Shown here: positions 7,456 to 13,884 of the stretch, in pieces | Layout: each line of letters starts with the position of its first letter | How positions within the stretch are numbered: the first letter of the stretch is position 1 | Assembly (NCBI GenBank): GCA_937914905.1 | Contig: CALESU010000215.1 | Span: 1-19,033, forward strand | Length of the DNA: 19,033 nt | Reading direction: 5' to 3' | DNA from: an uncultured bacterium | GTDB lineage: Bacteria > Patescibacteriota > Microgenomatia > UBA1406 > GWC2-37-13 | Notes under the pieces: generated by a model | Seen by the model: only the letters and a program-made list of their open reading frames with translations | What the model was told of the DNA's origin: nothing | Databases searched by the model: none | Program-made: the position numbers and the translations under genes

Positions 7456-9156
7456 TTATTCTTTTACCACGCGCATAACTTCGTCAATGGTGGTAAGGCC
7501 TGCCTTCACTTTTGCCAAACCGTCCATAAGCATGGTTTGCATACCCTCATGAATTGCTTTTTGTTCAATTTGGTCAGCGTCCGCCTTTGCAACTATCAGA
7601 TCTCGAATTGACTGCGTTACCTCTAGAAGTTCGAAAATGCCGATTCTCCCCAGGTATCCGGTTCCCAAACAAAGCTTGCATCCTTTCCCTTTATATGTTC
7701 GGTTTGATTCTTTGGGTGAAAATACCGTTTTGAGGCGGTCATGGATATCGTCAAGCTGTGGAGCCTCAACTCCGTCAATGTGCCATTTTTTATCTTTATG
7801 AATGAGCTCGGCACTCGTTCGGCATTTGTGGCAAATTTTTCGAACCAAACGTTGGCCAATGATCAGATGGATCGTAGAAGAAAGGAGAAAAGGCTCAACT
7901 CCAAGATCTATGAGACGTGGAATGGTGGTTGCCGCAACATTGGTGTGAAGCGTAGAAACAACTAAATGCCCGGTGAGCGCGGAGTTTACTGCAATCCCGG
8001 CAGTTTCCTCATCTCGGATTTCTCCCACAAAGATGATGTCCGGATCCTGACGTAAAATGGAGCGCAAACCCGTTGCAAAAGTGAGATTCGTTTTTGCATT
8101 GACTTGGATTTGCGTAATCCCCGGGATGTCATACTCGACAGGCTCTTCAATGGTGGCAATATGTTTTTCACGCGTATTGATAATTTTAACGAGAGAATAA
8201 ATGGTCGTCGTTTTTCCTGATCCAGTGGGACCCGTGGTAAGCACCATTCCGTAAGGACGCTTAAGGTATGCATGTATTTTTTTGACATCTGCCTCTCGCA
8301 TACCTATTTCATCTAAAGAAAATCTGCGCGTGTGAGAGGCAAGCAATCTAAGCACTGCATTTTCCCCTTTGATTGACGGGACGATCGATACACGGATATC
8401 AACGGGCTCCGTGCCTGCGCTGTAATTTATTTTTCCGTCTTGTGCGCTCATGTGTTCATCTGTACGAAGCTTGGCGGTAACTTTAATTTTGTTGATTATT
8501 TGTTCATGCAAACCCGAAGGAAGTTGTGCTACGTCATGCATCACCCCGTCAATACGGAAACGTACAACCGTATGGTCATCTTGTGGCTGGATATGAATGT
8601 CAGACGCTTTACTCGTTGAGGCATCCTCAACGATGAGATTAAAAATCTGAGACACCGGGATTGTGTTTTGGCCAGGAACTCCCACCTTGTCTTGCAAAAT
8701 GGTGGAAAATGTCTTGCCGATATCCTGGGTGTAGAGTCTTAATTTTTCTTGAATATCTTCTTCTGAGGCAAAATATGCTTCGACAGCGAGTCCTGTTTTT
8801 TTTGCCAACATCTCAATAATTTCCTTTTTGGTAGGGTCGGCAAGAGCAACTTTGAGACTTGTGCTGTTTTTTTCAAAGATGATGGTTGTGTTTTTTTTCG
8901 CGACTTGTTCAGGAAGGATGAACAGAATTTCTTTTGGGATCACGACTTCGCTTATTTTTTTGTATGGCATCGAAACGAGCTGTGCAAGAACTCGCGTGAT
9001 GTTGTCGCTTGATACCAATTCCTTTTCTATGAGAACCCGGTGAGGCAGTGTTTTTTCCTTATGGCACGTCAGAAAGATCTCATCGAGCTTTTTTTGATCA
9101 ATAACCTGAAGCTCTTCTAAAGCTTTTTTAAGATCTTCGTTTTTATAATACCCCAT
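7456..9156 (-). CDS. pilB: Type IV pilus assembly ATPase
   Basis: PilB/GspE hexamers hydrolyse ATP in the cytoplasm to drive pilus extension. Numbered from the ATG at 9156, an MshEN-like N-terminal domain spans about 1-140. The ATPase core has Walker A GPTGSGKT (309-316), the Asp box TIEEPVEY (336-343), Walker B DIIFVGEIRD (373-382) and the His box GHLVVSTLHTN (397-407). The four zinc cysteines are ICHKC (442, 445) and CKLC further on. All motifs are intact. The frame stays open to 9192, but TATCAT at 9164-9169 with TTGTTT 17 bases upstream ends 7 bases before this ATG, so the first 12 possible codons are probably promoter and not protein. The protein is first in the operon. No retraction ATPase PilT accompanies it. 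Confidence 0.95.
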   Translation of the reverse strand: MGYYKNEDLKKALEELQVIDQKKLDEIFLTCHKEKTLPHRVLIEKELVSSDNITRVLAQLVSMPYKKISEVVIPKEILFILPEQVAKKNTTIIFEKNSTSLKVALADPTKKEIIEMLAKKTGLAVEAYFASEEDIQEKLRLYTQDIGKTFSTILQDKVGVPGQNTIPVSQIFNLIVEDASTSKASDIHIQPQDDHTVVRFRIDGVMHDVAQLPSGLHEQIINKIKVTAKLRTDEHMSAQDGKINYSAGTEPVDIRVSIVPSIKGENAVLRLLASHTRRFSLDEIGMREADVKKIHAYLKRPYGMVLTTGPTGSGKTTTIYSLVKIINTREKHIATIEEPVEYDIPGITQIQVNAKTNLTFATGLRSILRQDPDIIFVGEIRDEETAGIAVNSALTGHLVVSTLHTNVAATTIPRLIDLGVEPFLLSSTIHLIIGQRLVRKICHKCRTSAELIHKDKKWHIDGVEAPQLDDIHDRLKTVFSPKESNRTYKGKGCKLCLGTGYLGRIGIFELLEVTQSIRDLIVAKADADQIEQKAIHEGMQTMLMDGLAKVKAGLTTIDEVMRVVKE

Positions 9157-9163
9157 TAGTTTC

Positions 9164-9192
9164 ATGATAGCGTAAAGTACGACTTGAAACAA
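9164..9192 (-). promoter_or_regulatory. Predicted promoter of the pilus operon
   Basis: On the minus strand TTGTTT (9187-9192) is followed by a 17-base spacer and TATCAT (9164-9169). The -10 box ends 7 bases before the ATG at 9154-9156, so the transcript would be leaderless. It stands back to back with the FKBP promoter, leaving about 10 bases between the two -35 boxes. Confidence 0.55.
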
Positions 9193-9201
9193 TATAAACG
9201 C

Positions 9202-9230
9202 TTGCGATTACTTTCTCCACCCTGTACTAT
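9202..9230 (+). promoter_or_regulatory. Predicted promoter of the FKBP gene
   Basis: TTGCGA (9202-9207), a 17-base spacer and TACTAT (9225-9230) form a standard sigma70-type promoter. The -10 box ends 7 bases before the ATG at 9238, which predicts a leaderless mRNA and rules out the upstream in-frame start codons. Confidence 0.6.
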
Positions 9231-9237
9231 GTGTTTT

Positions 9238-9696
9238 ATGTCTCAATCAATTGTGATCTATACCATAATCGGCATTGTCCTATTTACTGTATTTGCGTAT
9301 CTTGCTTTTGGGAGATCAAAGGCGGAACCAGAACAAAAAATGGCGCCTGAATCAACCCCAGCCGCACAAGTAAAGGGAGATTTGAAAATTGAAGATACTC
9401 AAGTGGGGACTGGAGCAGAAGTGGTAAGTGGAAGTACTGTTACTATCCATTACAAAGGAACACTGACTGATGGCACCGTGTTTGATAGTTCGTATGATCG
9501 TGGACAACCATTTGAAACGGTGATTGGAGTTGGACAAGTGATTCAAGGATGGGATCAAGGAGTGGTAGGAATGAAAGTCGGAGGAAAAAGAAAACTGACG
9601 ATTCCTCCTGAACTCGGCTATGGCAGTCAACCTGTTGGGACCATTCCTCCGAACTCTACTCTTATCTTCGAAGTAGAGCTTATGGGAGTGAAGTAA
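9238..9696 (+). CDS. Membrane-anchored FKBP-type peptidyl-prolyl isomerase
   Basis: Catalyses cis-trans isomerisation at proline bonds, here outside the cytoplasm. From the ATG at 9238 the protein is 152 residues: one membrane helix at about 4-24, a short charged and Pro/Ala-rich linker, then a complete FKBP domain of about 105 residues. Family signatures are [38 protein letters not shown] and the closing [23 protein letters not shown]. The drug/active-site pattern Tyr, Phe, Asp, Val-Ile, Trp and Tyr is all present. The longer frame to 9184 contains the promoter and overlaps the opposite strand, so it is rejected. It is divergent from the pilus operon, and a role in folding secreted pilins is plausible but unproven. 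Confidence 0.93.
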   Translation: MSQSIVIYTIIGIVLFTVFAYLAFGRSKAEPEQKMAPESTPAAQVKGDLKIEDTQVGTGAEVVSGSTVTIHYKGTLTDGTVFDSSYDRGQPFETVIGVGQVIQGWDQGVVGMKVGGKRKLTIPPELGYGSQPVGTIPPNSTLIFEVELMGVK

Positions 9697-9698
9697 TA

Positions 9699-9794
9699 TG
9701 TCATCCTGACCCCCCGATTCGGAGGGGAAGGATCCAGATACTGATAAACGATTGACTAGATTCTTCGCTTCGCTACGATCCGTTCAGAATGACT
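9699..9794. repeat. Palindromic intergenic repeat (GTCATCCTGA type)
   Basis: The left end reads GTCATCCTGA and the right end TTCAGAATGAC, its near-inverted copy, so the element has imperfect terminal inverted repeats about 95 bases apart. Inside, CCCC-CCGA/TCGG-GGGG forms a hairpin with a very short loop, and a TTCGCTTCGCTACGATCC segment follows. This matches the widespread GTCATCCTGA...TCAGAATGAC class of non-coding palindromic repeats found in many bacterial genomes. It lies between the convergent FKBP and glycosidase genes, where the hairpin could help end transcription in both directions, although there is no clear U-run. Confidence 0.7.
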
Positions 9795-9810
9795 GTAAGA
9801 AACTTAGAGA

Positions 9811-11397
9811 TCAGTTCTGTTCATTTTTGATAAGCAATACTTGGGCCGAATGAGGCTGAAGCCGAATATATACGCTTCCGTTTTTTGTGTCAAACTGATC
9901 CAGCCATTGACCTGTTGCAATATCGTACACTCCCACAACCTTTGCTTTTTCACCCAAAGGAATCATTCCTTTCTGTTCTTGCCCACTGAGATTTGAACAC
10001 GTTATCATCCCGAGATTTCTCTCATCATGCCAAACTCCCGTTGCGATAATTCCCTTATCCAATTGATCATGATTGGGCATAAATCCTCTCCCTTCTTGAA
10101 ATAGTCGGGAGCGACGGAAGGAAATGATATTTGTATATTCTCGCTCTGTTTCCAGGTCAATCACTTCATTCGTCGGATAACGAAGAACTTGCTGAGGAGG
10201 TCTGATCAATTTCCCCTTTTCTTCACCTGCATAGATCATTAAATCGGCACCTGGAGTGAGCGCAAGCATCGCCTCAATAGCTATTGCCGCAGCTCCAAAC
10301 ATCGCCCTTGATCTCGGCTCGTCATGATTGCTTGCATAGAGAAGATCCTCGCTACTCCGATGTCTTGAGACAACTGTATTCAAAAGGGGAAGTAAGGCTT
10401 CCTGCGGATTGCCGTGAGTTGCTCTTACTAATGCTTGATATACGTCATGCGCATAGCTCGTGGAAAGTCCCATACGTGCTAATGCATTTCTATGACGATC
10501 TTCATACGTTTCACAGATAAACCGCAACTCCTTTCCCACTTCTTGACGTGCACGTTTTTGCGCTTCTTGAGCAAACCAATCAAGAACCTCATCTTCGAAA
10601 TCAATAGGGAGATCACCGTCTGCTATGAGTTTTCCCCATTTCGTCATAAATTCCTCTCGGAGAGCAAGATGGGCCATATCAATTCTCAACCCGTCACAAC
10701 ACCCAACATACCCAAGCCACTGCTTCAATATCTCACGCCCTGCTCGAGAGTAAGGATTCAGTTGGGCAGTATCTATCCAAGCAGGATCATACCTACTTGC
10801 GCCATGGGCAATTCTTCTCTCCTCTCCCTCTACAATCACCGTTTTTTCACTATAAAATTCATCTTGTCGCCATGCATCAGAGGTGCCGATTTTTGCAGTC
10901 ACAAAAGCATCAGGATTTGCAAGTGCGAGCTCGATCTCGGCATGATTGGGGACCATATCTAAAATTACCTTGATTCCAGCCTCATGAAAAACGCGATACA
11001 CCTTTTCTTTCCAAGCGTCTGAGCTTGACGCAATTGAAGTGTCAAAAGATCCGGGGATTGTGGCAAAAGAAGAGGCTTTTAAATCTTTATCTTCAAGATC
11101 AGGATAGTCTGCCCGATGCACATTTTTATATTTTTTCGAAGTTTCAAGACCGATAAGACTCTGCATCCCCACTCCAAGAAAGTAGACCGTATCACATCCG
11201 TTTGCAAGAGCTAGTAGTTCGTCACGAGTAAAATCGGTAAGGGATTTTCCTGCATTGTGGACTTCAATTGCAGTATTTACTTGTCGAATAGTAGACCACT
11301 TGGGTTCTGAAGATGGTTCTAGAAGCTCCTGAAATTCATTAGGAAGGCCATTTGTTTCAGCTGGATTGAGAAAAGATAAACGCTCCCCTCCCTTCAT
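9811..11397 (-). CDS. GH13 family alpha-amylase-like glycosidase, cytoplasmic
   Basis: Acts on alpha-glucosidic bonds. The four GH13 motifs are in order: DMVPNH (147-152), GLRIDMAH with the nucleophile Asp240, FICETYE with the acid/base Glu296, and ASNHDE with the transition-state Asp359. After the barrel comes a small beta-rich C-terminal domain (about 440-528, with VYDIATGQWLDQF and HSAQVLLIK), as in usual amylases. There is no signal peptide or membrane helix, so the protein should be intracellular and act on stored or imported glucans or on a glucoside. Exact specificity (amylase, glucosidase, trehalose-related or phosphorylase) cannot be read. An extended -10 box ends 9 bases before the ATG. 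The GGGAGGGG just after the start codon lies inside the coding sequence, with no later start codon at a suitable distance. Confidence 0.9.
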   Translation of the reverse strand: MKGGERLSFLNPAETNGLPNEFQELLEPSSEPKWSTIRQVNTAIEVHNAGKSLTDFTRDELLALANGCDTVYFLGVGMQSLIGLETSKKYKNVHRADYPDLEDKDLKASSFATIPGSFDTSIASSSDAWKEKVYRVFHEAGIKVILDMVPNHAEIELALANPDAFVTAKIGTSDAWRQDEFYSEKTVIVEGEERRIAHGASRYDPAWIDTAQLNPYSRAGREILKQWLGYVGCCDGLRIDMAHLALREEFMTKWGKLIADGDLPIDFEDEVLDWFAQEAQKRARQEVGKELRFICETYEDRHRNALARMGLSTSYAHDVYQALVRATHGNPQEALLPLLNTVVSRHRSSEDLLYASNHDEPRSRAMFGAAAIAIEAMLALTPGADLMIYAGEEKGKLIRPPQQVLRYPTNEVIDLETEREYTNIISFRRSRLFQEGRGFMPNHDQLDKGIIATGVWHDERNLGMITCSNLSGQEQKGMIPLGEKAKVVGVYDIATGQWLDQFDTKNGSVYIRLQPHSAQVLLIKNEQN

Positions 11398-11406
11398 ATG
11401 GAGAGA

Positions 11407-11415
11407 AGTATATCA
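11407..11415 (-). promoter_or_regulatory. Predicted extended -10 promoter of the glycosidase gene
   Basis: On the minus strand TGA-TATACT occupies 11407-11415, an extended -10 element (TGnTATACT). Nothing like a good -35 box lies 17 bases upstream. It ends 9 bases before the ATG at 11395-11397, so the leader would be about 2-3 bases. Confidence 0.45.
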
Positions 11416-11576
11416 GAGTATGGTCCATTTCATTTTTCTTTACGATTTAGAAGATAACCAATAATGCGATTGCTCTATCAAGGATCATCGAATAAAGCAG
11501 GGTCTGTAGAAAATATGAAGACTAATGATTCTTGCGATTTTTGGATTTATTTTACGCGTATCTTTCAGTTCAGTTG

Positions 11577-12089
11577 TTATTGAGGATCACCATTTTCAAA
11601 CCCACTCATGTCGTAGAATTCTTGAATTACATCACTGTTACCACCTAAGGACATATATGCATCCAAGTCTAATTCATTACTTTCGTTGATAGATTGTGAG
11701 TCTGAAGCATCTTCGTGCAAATTTAAATCCGAATGATGAGCAAGTCTTCCAAGAAAATACATTTCAGCCATTTTAGAATCGTGATCAATTATGCCCAATT
11801 TTGCTTGTCTAATGGTAATAAGTTCTTGATATTTTCTATTTGCAGAAATTTCATGACTACGCTGCATCAAACGTAAAGCCATTACTATTGGAGCATTCAA
11901 ATAATGATGAGCTGTATTGAGTTGATCTGCGTCGATTTCTAACTTAATCGAGGCCCAAAGCTCATCTAGATAAGCACTTTTATATTCGGCCTCAAGTTGA
12001 GAGAGTCTCCCGAAACCGGGACGATGGGAATGATCGGGAATTTCGAAATCTACATCTATGATATTGGATGATAAATTTTCTTTTGACAT
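11577..12089 (-). CDS. Acidic soluble protein of unknown function
   Basis: I do not recognise a family. The 170 residues have no signal peptide, membrane helix, cysteine pair or nucleotide-binding motif. The middle (about 28-118) looks almost wholly helical (LSQLEAEYKSAYLDELWASI, then HHYLNAPIVMALRLMQRSHE). The last 45 residues are acidic and Ser/Asn-rich (HEDASDSQSINESNELDLD), probably disordered. It stands alone, with about 180 bases without a gene on its downstream side and about 130 on the upstream side, and has the best promoter of the window (TTGACA-17-TAAAAT). That strong promoter and an intact 170-codon frame argue that it is real. The codons look more AT-rich than in the neighbouring glycosidase, which could indicate a newer or fast-evolving gene. 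Confidence 0.7.
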   Translation of the reverse strand: MSKENLSSNIIDVDFEIPDHSHRPGFGRLSQLEAEYKSAYLDELWASIKLEIDADQLNTAHHYLNAPIVMALRLMQRSHEISANRKYQELITIRQAKLGIIDHDSKMAEMYFLGRLAHHSDLNLHEDASDSQSINESNELDLDAYMSLGGNSDVIQEFYDMSGFENGDPQ

Positions 12090-12098
12090 ATGACGGAT

Positions 12099-12127
12099 AT
12101 TTTACCAAATAATCATTTTATTGTCAA
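12099..12127 (-). promoter_or_regulatory. Predicted strong promoter of the acidic protein gene
   Basis: On the minus strand a perfect TTGACA (12122-12127), a 17-base spacer and TAAAAT (12099-12104). The -10 box ends 9 bases before the ATG at 12087-12089, which gives a near-leaderless transcript. Confidence 0.65.
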
Positions 12128-12218
12128 CTATAGGCCATATGTTTAAACTTATTTCCTCTGCAAAATCGCAAGAACGGGAAACACCACCAAAGAAGTGAGA
12201 ACCGATCTCCAAGGCTCT

Positions 12219-12767
12219 CTACTTTTCTCTCCACATGTTTCCATTTCTTTGTTTTCCTCTCGGCCAATCAGAATAATCATTCGTTCCATTTCCATTTTGT
12301 TGCTCCATAAAATATCGTCTCATCGGACCTCGTCTCACCCATGCGTCGCTGATTCCTGTTATTTCAATAAGAATCGATGCAATAAGGAGCGACCCGATGA
12401 ATCCGGACACTATGAGGAAAAAATTCTTTCGATATGAAAAATCGAATCGTTTTAAAGACCAAATCCCCAGGAGAATGAAACATACGGCCATGAGAGGAAT
12501 CCACCATGGGAAACTGCTCAGCATCATTTCGAGTCGCCAAGATGCCATAGGGCCATGACTTCTCAGGAAGAAAAAGGAAATATTGAGTAAAAAAATGGTT
12601 CCAATCCAAAGCCCAACCATACCCAGAATGGATGAAATACTTCCGATGATAAAATACCATTTTGGCCTCATGACAATCTTTCCAGATGTAACTTGCTCCA
12701 TGATGGAGTGTTCAAAATCCGGGATTTTGCTTCGGCTTGAGTTTTGTGTTTTTATATCTTTTGACAT
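12219..12767 (-). CDS. Three-helix membrane protein, likely anti-sigma factor
   Basis: A 182-residue protein with a cytoplasmic N-terminal segment of about 36 residues (PDFEHSIMEQVTSGKIVMRPKWYF), then helices at about 38-66, 84-105 and 114-136, and a basic, Asn/Gly-rich tail (RRGPMRRYFMEQQNGNG) predicted to lie outside. Its ATG overlaps the sigma factor gene by 16 bases, so the two are translationally coupled, as is usual for an ECF sigma factor and its membrane-bound inhibitor. The short N-terminal helix could be the sigma-binding part. It has no zinc-binding HXXXCXXC motif and no recognisable RseA or classical zinc anti-sigma domain, so the anti-sigma call rests on context and topology. Confidence 0.7.
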   Translation of the reverse strand: MSKDIKTQNSSRSKIPDFEHSIMEQVTSGKIVMRPKWYFIIGSISSILGMVGLWIGTIFLLNISFFFLRSHGPMASWRLEMMLSSFPWWIPLMAVCFILLGIWSLKRFDFSYRKNFFLIVSGFIGSLLIASILIEITGISDAWVRRGPMRRYFMEQQNGNGTNDYSDWPRGKQRNGNMWREK

Positions 12768-13315
12768 ATGGTATGCATAATTGCTTTTGCACGACGGATT
12801 CGAACTCCAACCGTGCTAACCGGGATTCTCATAATATCGCTAATGTCCTCGTATGACTTCTCATCAAGATAATACAAAGAAAGAGGTTCTCGGTACAAGA
12901 CTGGAATCTGGGAAAGACATGCATGAGTCTTTGATACCAACTCTTTCCTAATGAGATCATCCTCAAGATCAACGGTACTTTTCACATCTTCATAGCTATC
13001 AAGTTCTGTCGTATTCTTTTCTTTTCCCAACATGCTCATTGCACAGTTGTGTGCTATCCGATATATCCAACTGCTGAATTTTTTCTTTGTATCAAAGCCG
13101 TTGAGATTCACATAAGCTTTGATAAACGTTTGTTGAACCACATCTTGAGCATCCTGCCCATCTCTCACAAGATACCGCGCATAGGAATAGAGCTTTGTAC
13201 TATAACGTCTGATAATCTCTGCATAACGCTCCTTATCTTTAGTTCGCACTGCAACAATGATTTCTTCGTCTGTTAGCTCTGCTTGATCATTCATACGCAT
13301 AATAGATAATACCAA
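12752..13315 (-). CDS. ECF-type RNA polymerase sigma factor
   Basis: A 187-residue group IV sigma factor with only regions 2 and 4. Region 2 (about 30-96) has YSTKLYSYARYLVRD, the acidic DAQDVVQQTFIKAY core-binding helix, and FSSWIYRIAHNCAM. Region 4 (about 130-182) has LSQIPVLYREPLSLYYLDEKSYEDISDIMRIPVSTVGVRIRRAK, whose last part is the helix-turn-helix that reads the -35 element. Several starts are possible. The TTG at 13315 has a GGAGG sequence 5 bases upstream and is preferred; the ATGs at 13300 and 13294 lack one. The ribosome binding site is locked in a long hairpin. The gene follows the secreted protein gene by 60 bases and overlaps the likely anti-sigma gene, so the three form one unit that may autoregulate. 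Confidence 0.93.
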   Translation of the reverse strand: MVLSIMRMNDQAELTDEEIIVAVRTKDKERYAEIIRRYSTKLYSYARYLVRDGQDAQDVVQQTFIKAYVNLNGFDTKKKFSSWIYRIAHNCAMSMLGKEKNTTELDSYEDVKSTVDLEDDLIRKELVSKTHACLSQIPVLYREPLSLYYLDEKSYEDISDIMRIPVSTVGVRIRRAKAIMHTICQKI

Positions 13316-13320
13316 AGCAT

Positions 13321-13352
13321 CCTCCCCTTTATGATCATCATAAATGAGGAGG
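13321..13352 (-). promoter_or_regulatory. Hairpin burying the ribosome binding site of the sigma factor gene
   Basis: Read on the minus strand, CCTCCTCATTTATGA, loop TGA, then TCATAAAGGGGAGG. The arms form 14 base pairs with one G-U pair and one bulged A, and close on a 3-base loop. The right arm is the Shine-Dalgarno sequence itself (GGGGAGG), 5 bases before the TTG start at 13315. No U-run follows, so this is not a typical terminator. It fits control of translation, an RNA thermometer or an RNase processing site. Confidence 0.7.
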
Positions 13353-13375
13353 AGTGCTCTCTGTAAGGTTCAATC

Positions 13376-13738
13376 TTACTTGTTCATTCTCCCGAATCCC
13401 TGACCTTTTCCAGATCCGTTCTTGAGTCCTAAGCCAAGTTCAGCACGGATTTTTGCAGCTTCGTCAGTTTTTCCTTGAAGTGCAAGTGCGTGTGCTTCTG
13501 CAAATTTCGCAAAGTTTTTTTCATTCACGACTTGGGTGGCACGACCTCTTCCTTGCATGAGATTTTTCCATGCTTGGTAGTTTTTTTCTGCAAATGCTTT
13601 CGTCATTGCAGTGTGGCGCTCTTCAGTATAATTGGGACCCTTTACGTTTGGATCTCCTTGATATGCTGAAACAGATACTGCACCACCTACCATTAATCCT
13701 AATACGAGTATACTCGCGACAATTGTATGTTTGTTCAT
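13376..13738 (-). CDS. Small secreted protein, first gene of sigma-factor unit
   Basis: From the ATG at 13738 the protein has 120 residues. A signal peptide (MNKHTIVASILVLGLMVGGA, cleavage likely after VSVSA25) is followed by a mature part of about 95 residues, mostly helical and charged (YTEERHTAMTKAFAEKNYQAW, and FAEAHALALQGKTDEAAKIR), with a Gly/Lys-rich tail. It has no cysteine. Helical periplasmic proteins of this size bring Spy/CpxP stress chaperones to mind, but I see no LTxxQ motif, so that is only an analogy. The start is set by GGAGGTGA 5 bases before this ATG; the upstream ATG at 13753 has no such site. Encoded just upstream of an ECF sigma factor and a membrane protein, it is probably a target, sensor or feedback partner of that system. 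Confidence 0.8.
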   Translation of the reverse strand: MNKHTIVASILVLGLMVGGAVSVSAYQGDPNVKGPNYTEERHTAMTKAFAEKNYQAWKNLMQGRGRATQVVNEKNFAKFAEAHALALQGKTDEAAKIRAELGLGLKNGSGKGQGFGRMNK

Positions 13739-13743
13739 GTTGT

Positions 13744-13805
13744 TCACCTCCATTCATTGAATAATGTATTAACGTGTTCTATATGTAATACAGACAAGGA
13801 GGTGA
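13744..13805 (-). promoter_or_regulatory. Self-complementary leader around a strong Shine-Dalgarno sequence
   Basis: The Shine-Dalgarno sequence GGAGGTGA (13744-13751, minus strand) lies 5 bases before the ATG at 13738. Its exact complement TCACCTCC lies upstream at 13798-13805, so an 8-bp stem can hide the ribosome binding site. In the loop, TAATACA (13786-13792) and TGTATTA (13765-13771) can form a second 7-bp stem. Whether the upstream arm is transcribed depends on the unmapped promoter: a weak candidate (TTTTCA-17-TAAAAT, -10 just upstream of the arm) would start the RNA within or just after that arm. Confidence 0.5.
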
Positions 13806-13884
13806 TTTTATTTCAACTATTGTTACGTGAAAATGGAAAGGGTCTTTGGAACAACTTGATGGAAGATATTCCTGGAATGTAATC

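Noticed and set aside
9157..9192. Longer PilB start at 9192 or 9165
   Set aside because: The stretch contains a plausible -35/-10 pair ending 7 bases before the ATG at 9156, and the protein from there begins like other PilB proteins.
13321..13352. The hairpin as an intrinsic terminator of the secreted protein gene
   Set aside because: No U-run follows on either side, and the right arm is exactly the ribosome binding site of the next gene. Partial attenuation is still possible.
13798..13835. GGAGGTGA on the plus strand as a ribosome binding site for a small plus-strand gene
   Set aside because: No start codon lies 4-10 bases downstream; the frames from the TTG at 13820 and the ATG at 13833 are 20 codons or fewer. 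It is better read as the complement of the minus-strand site.
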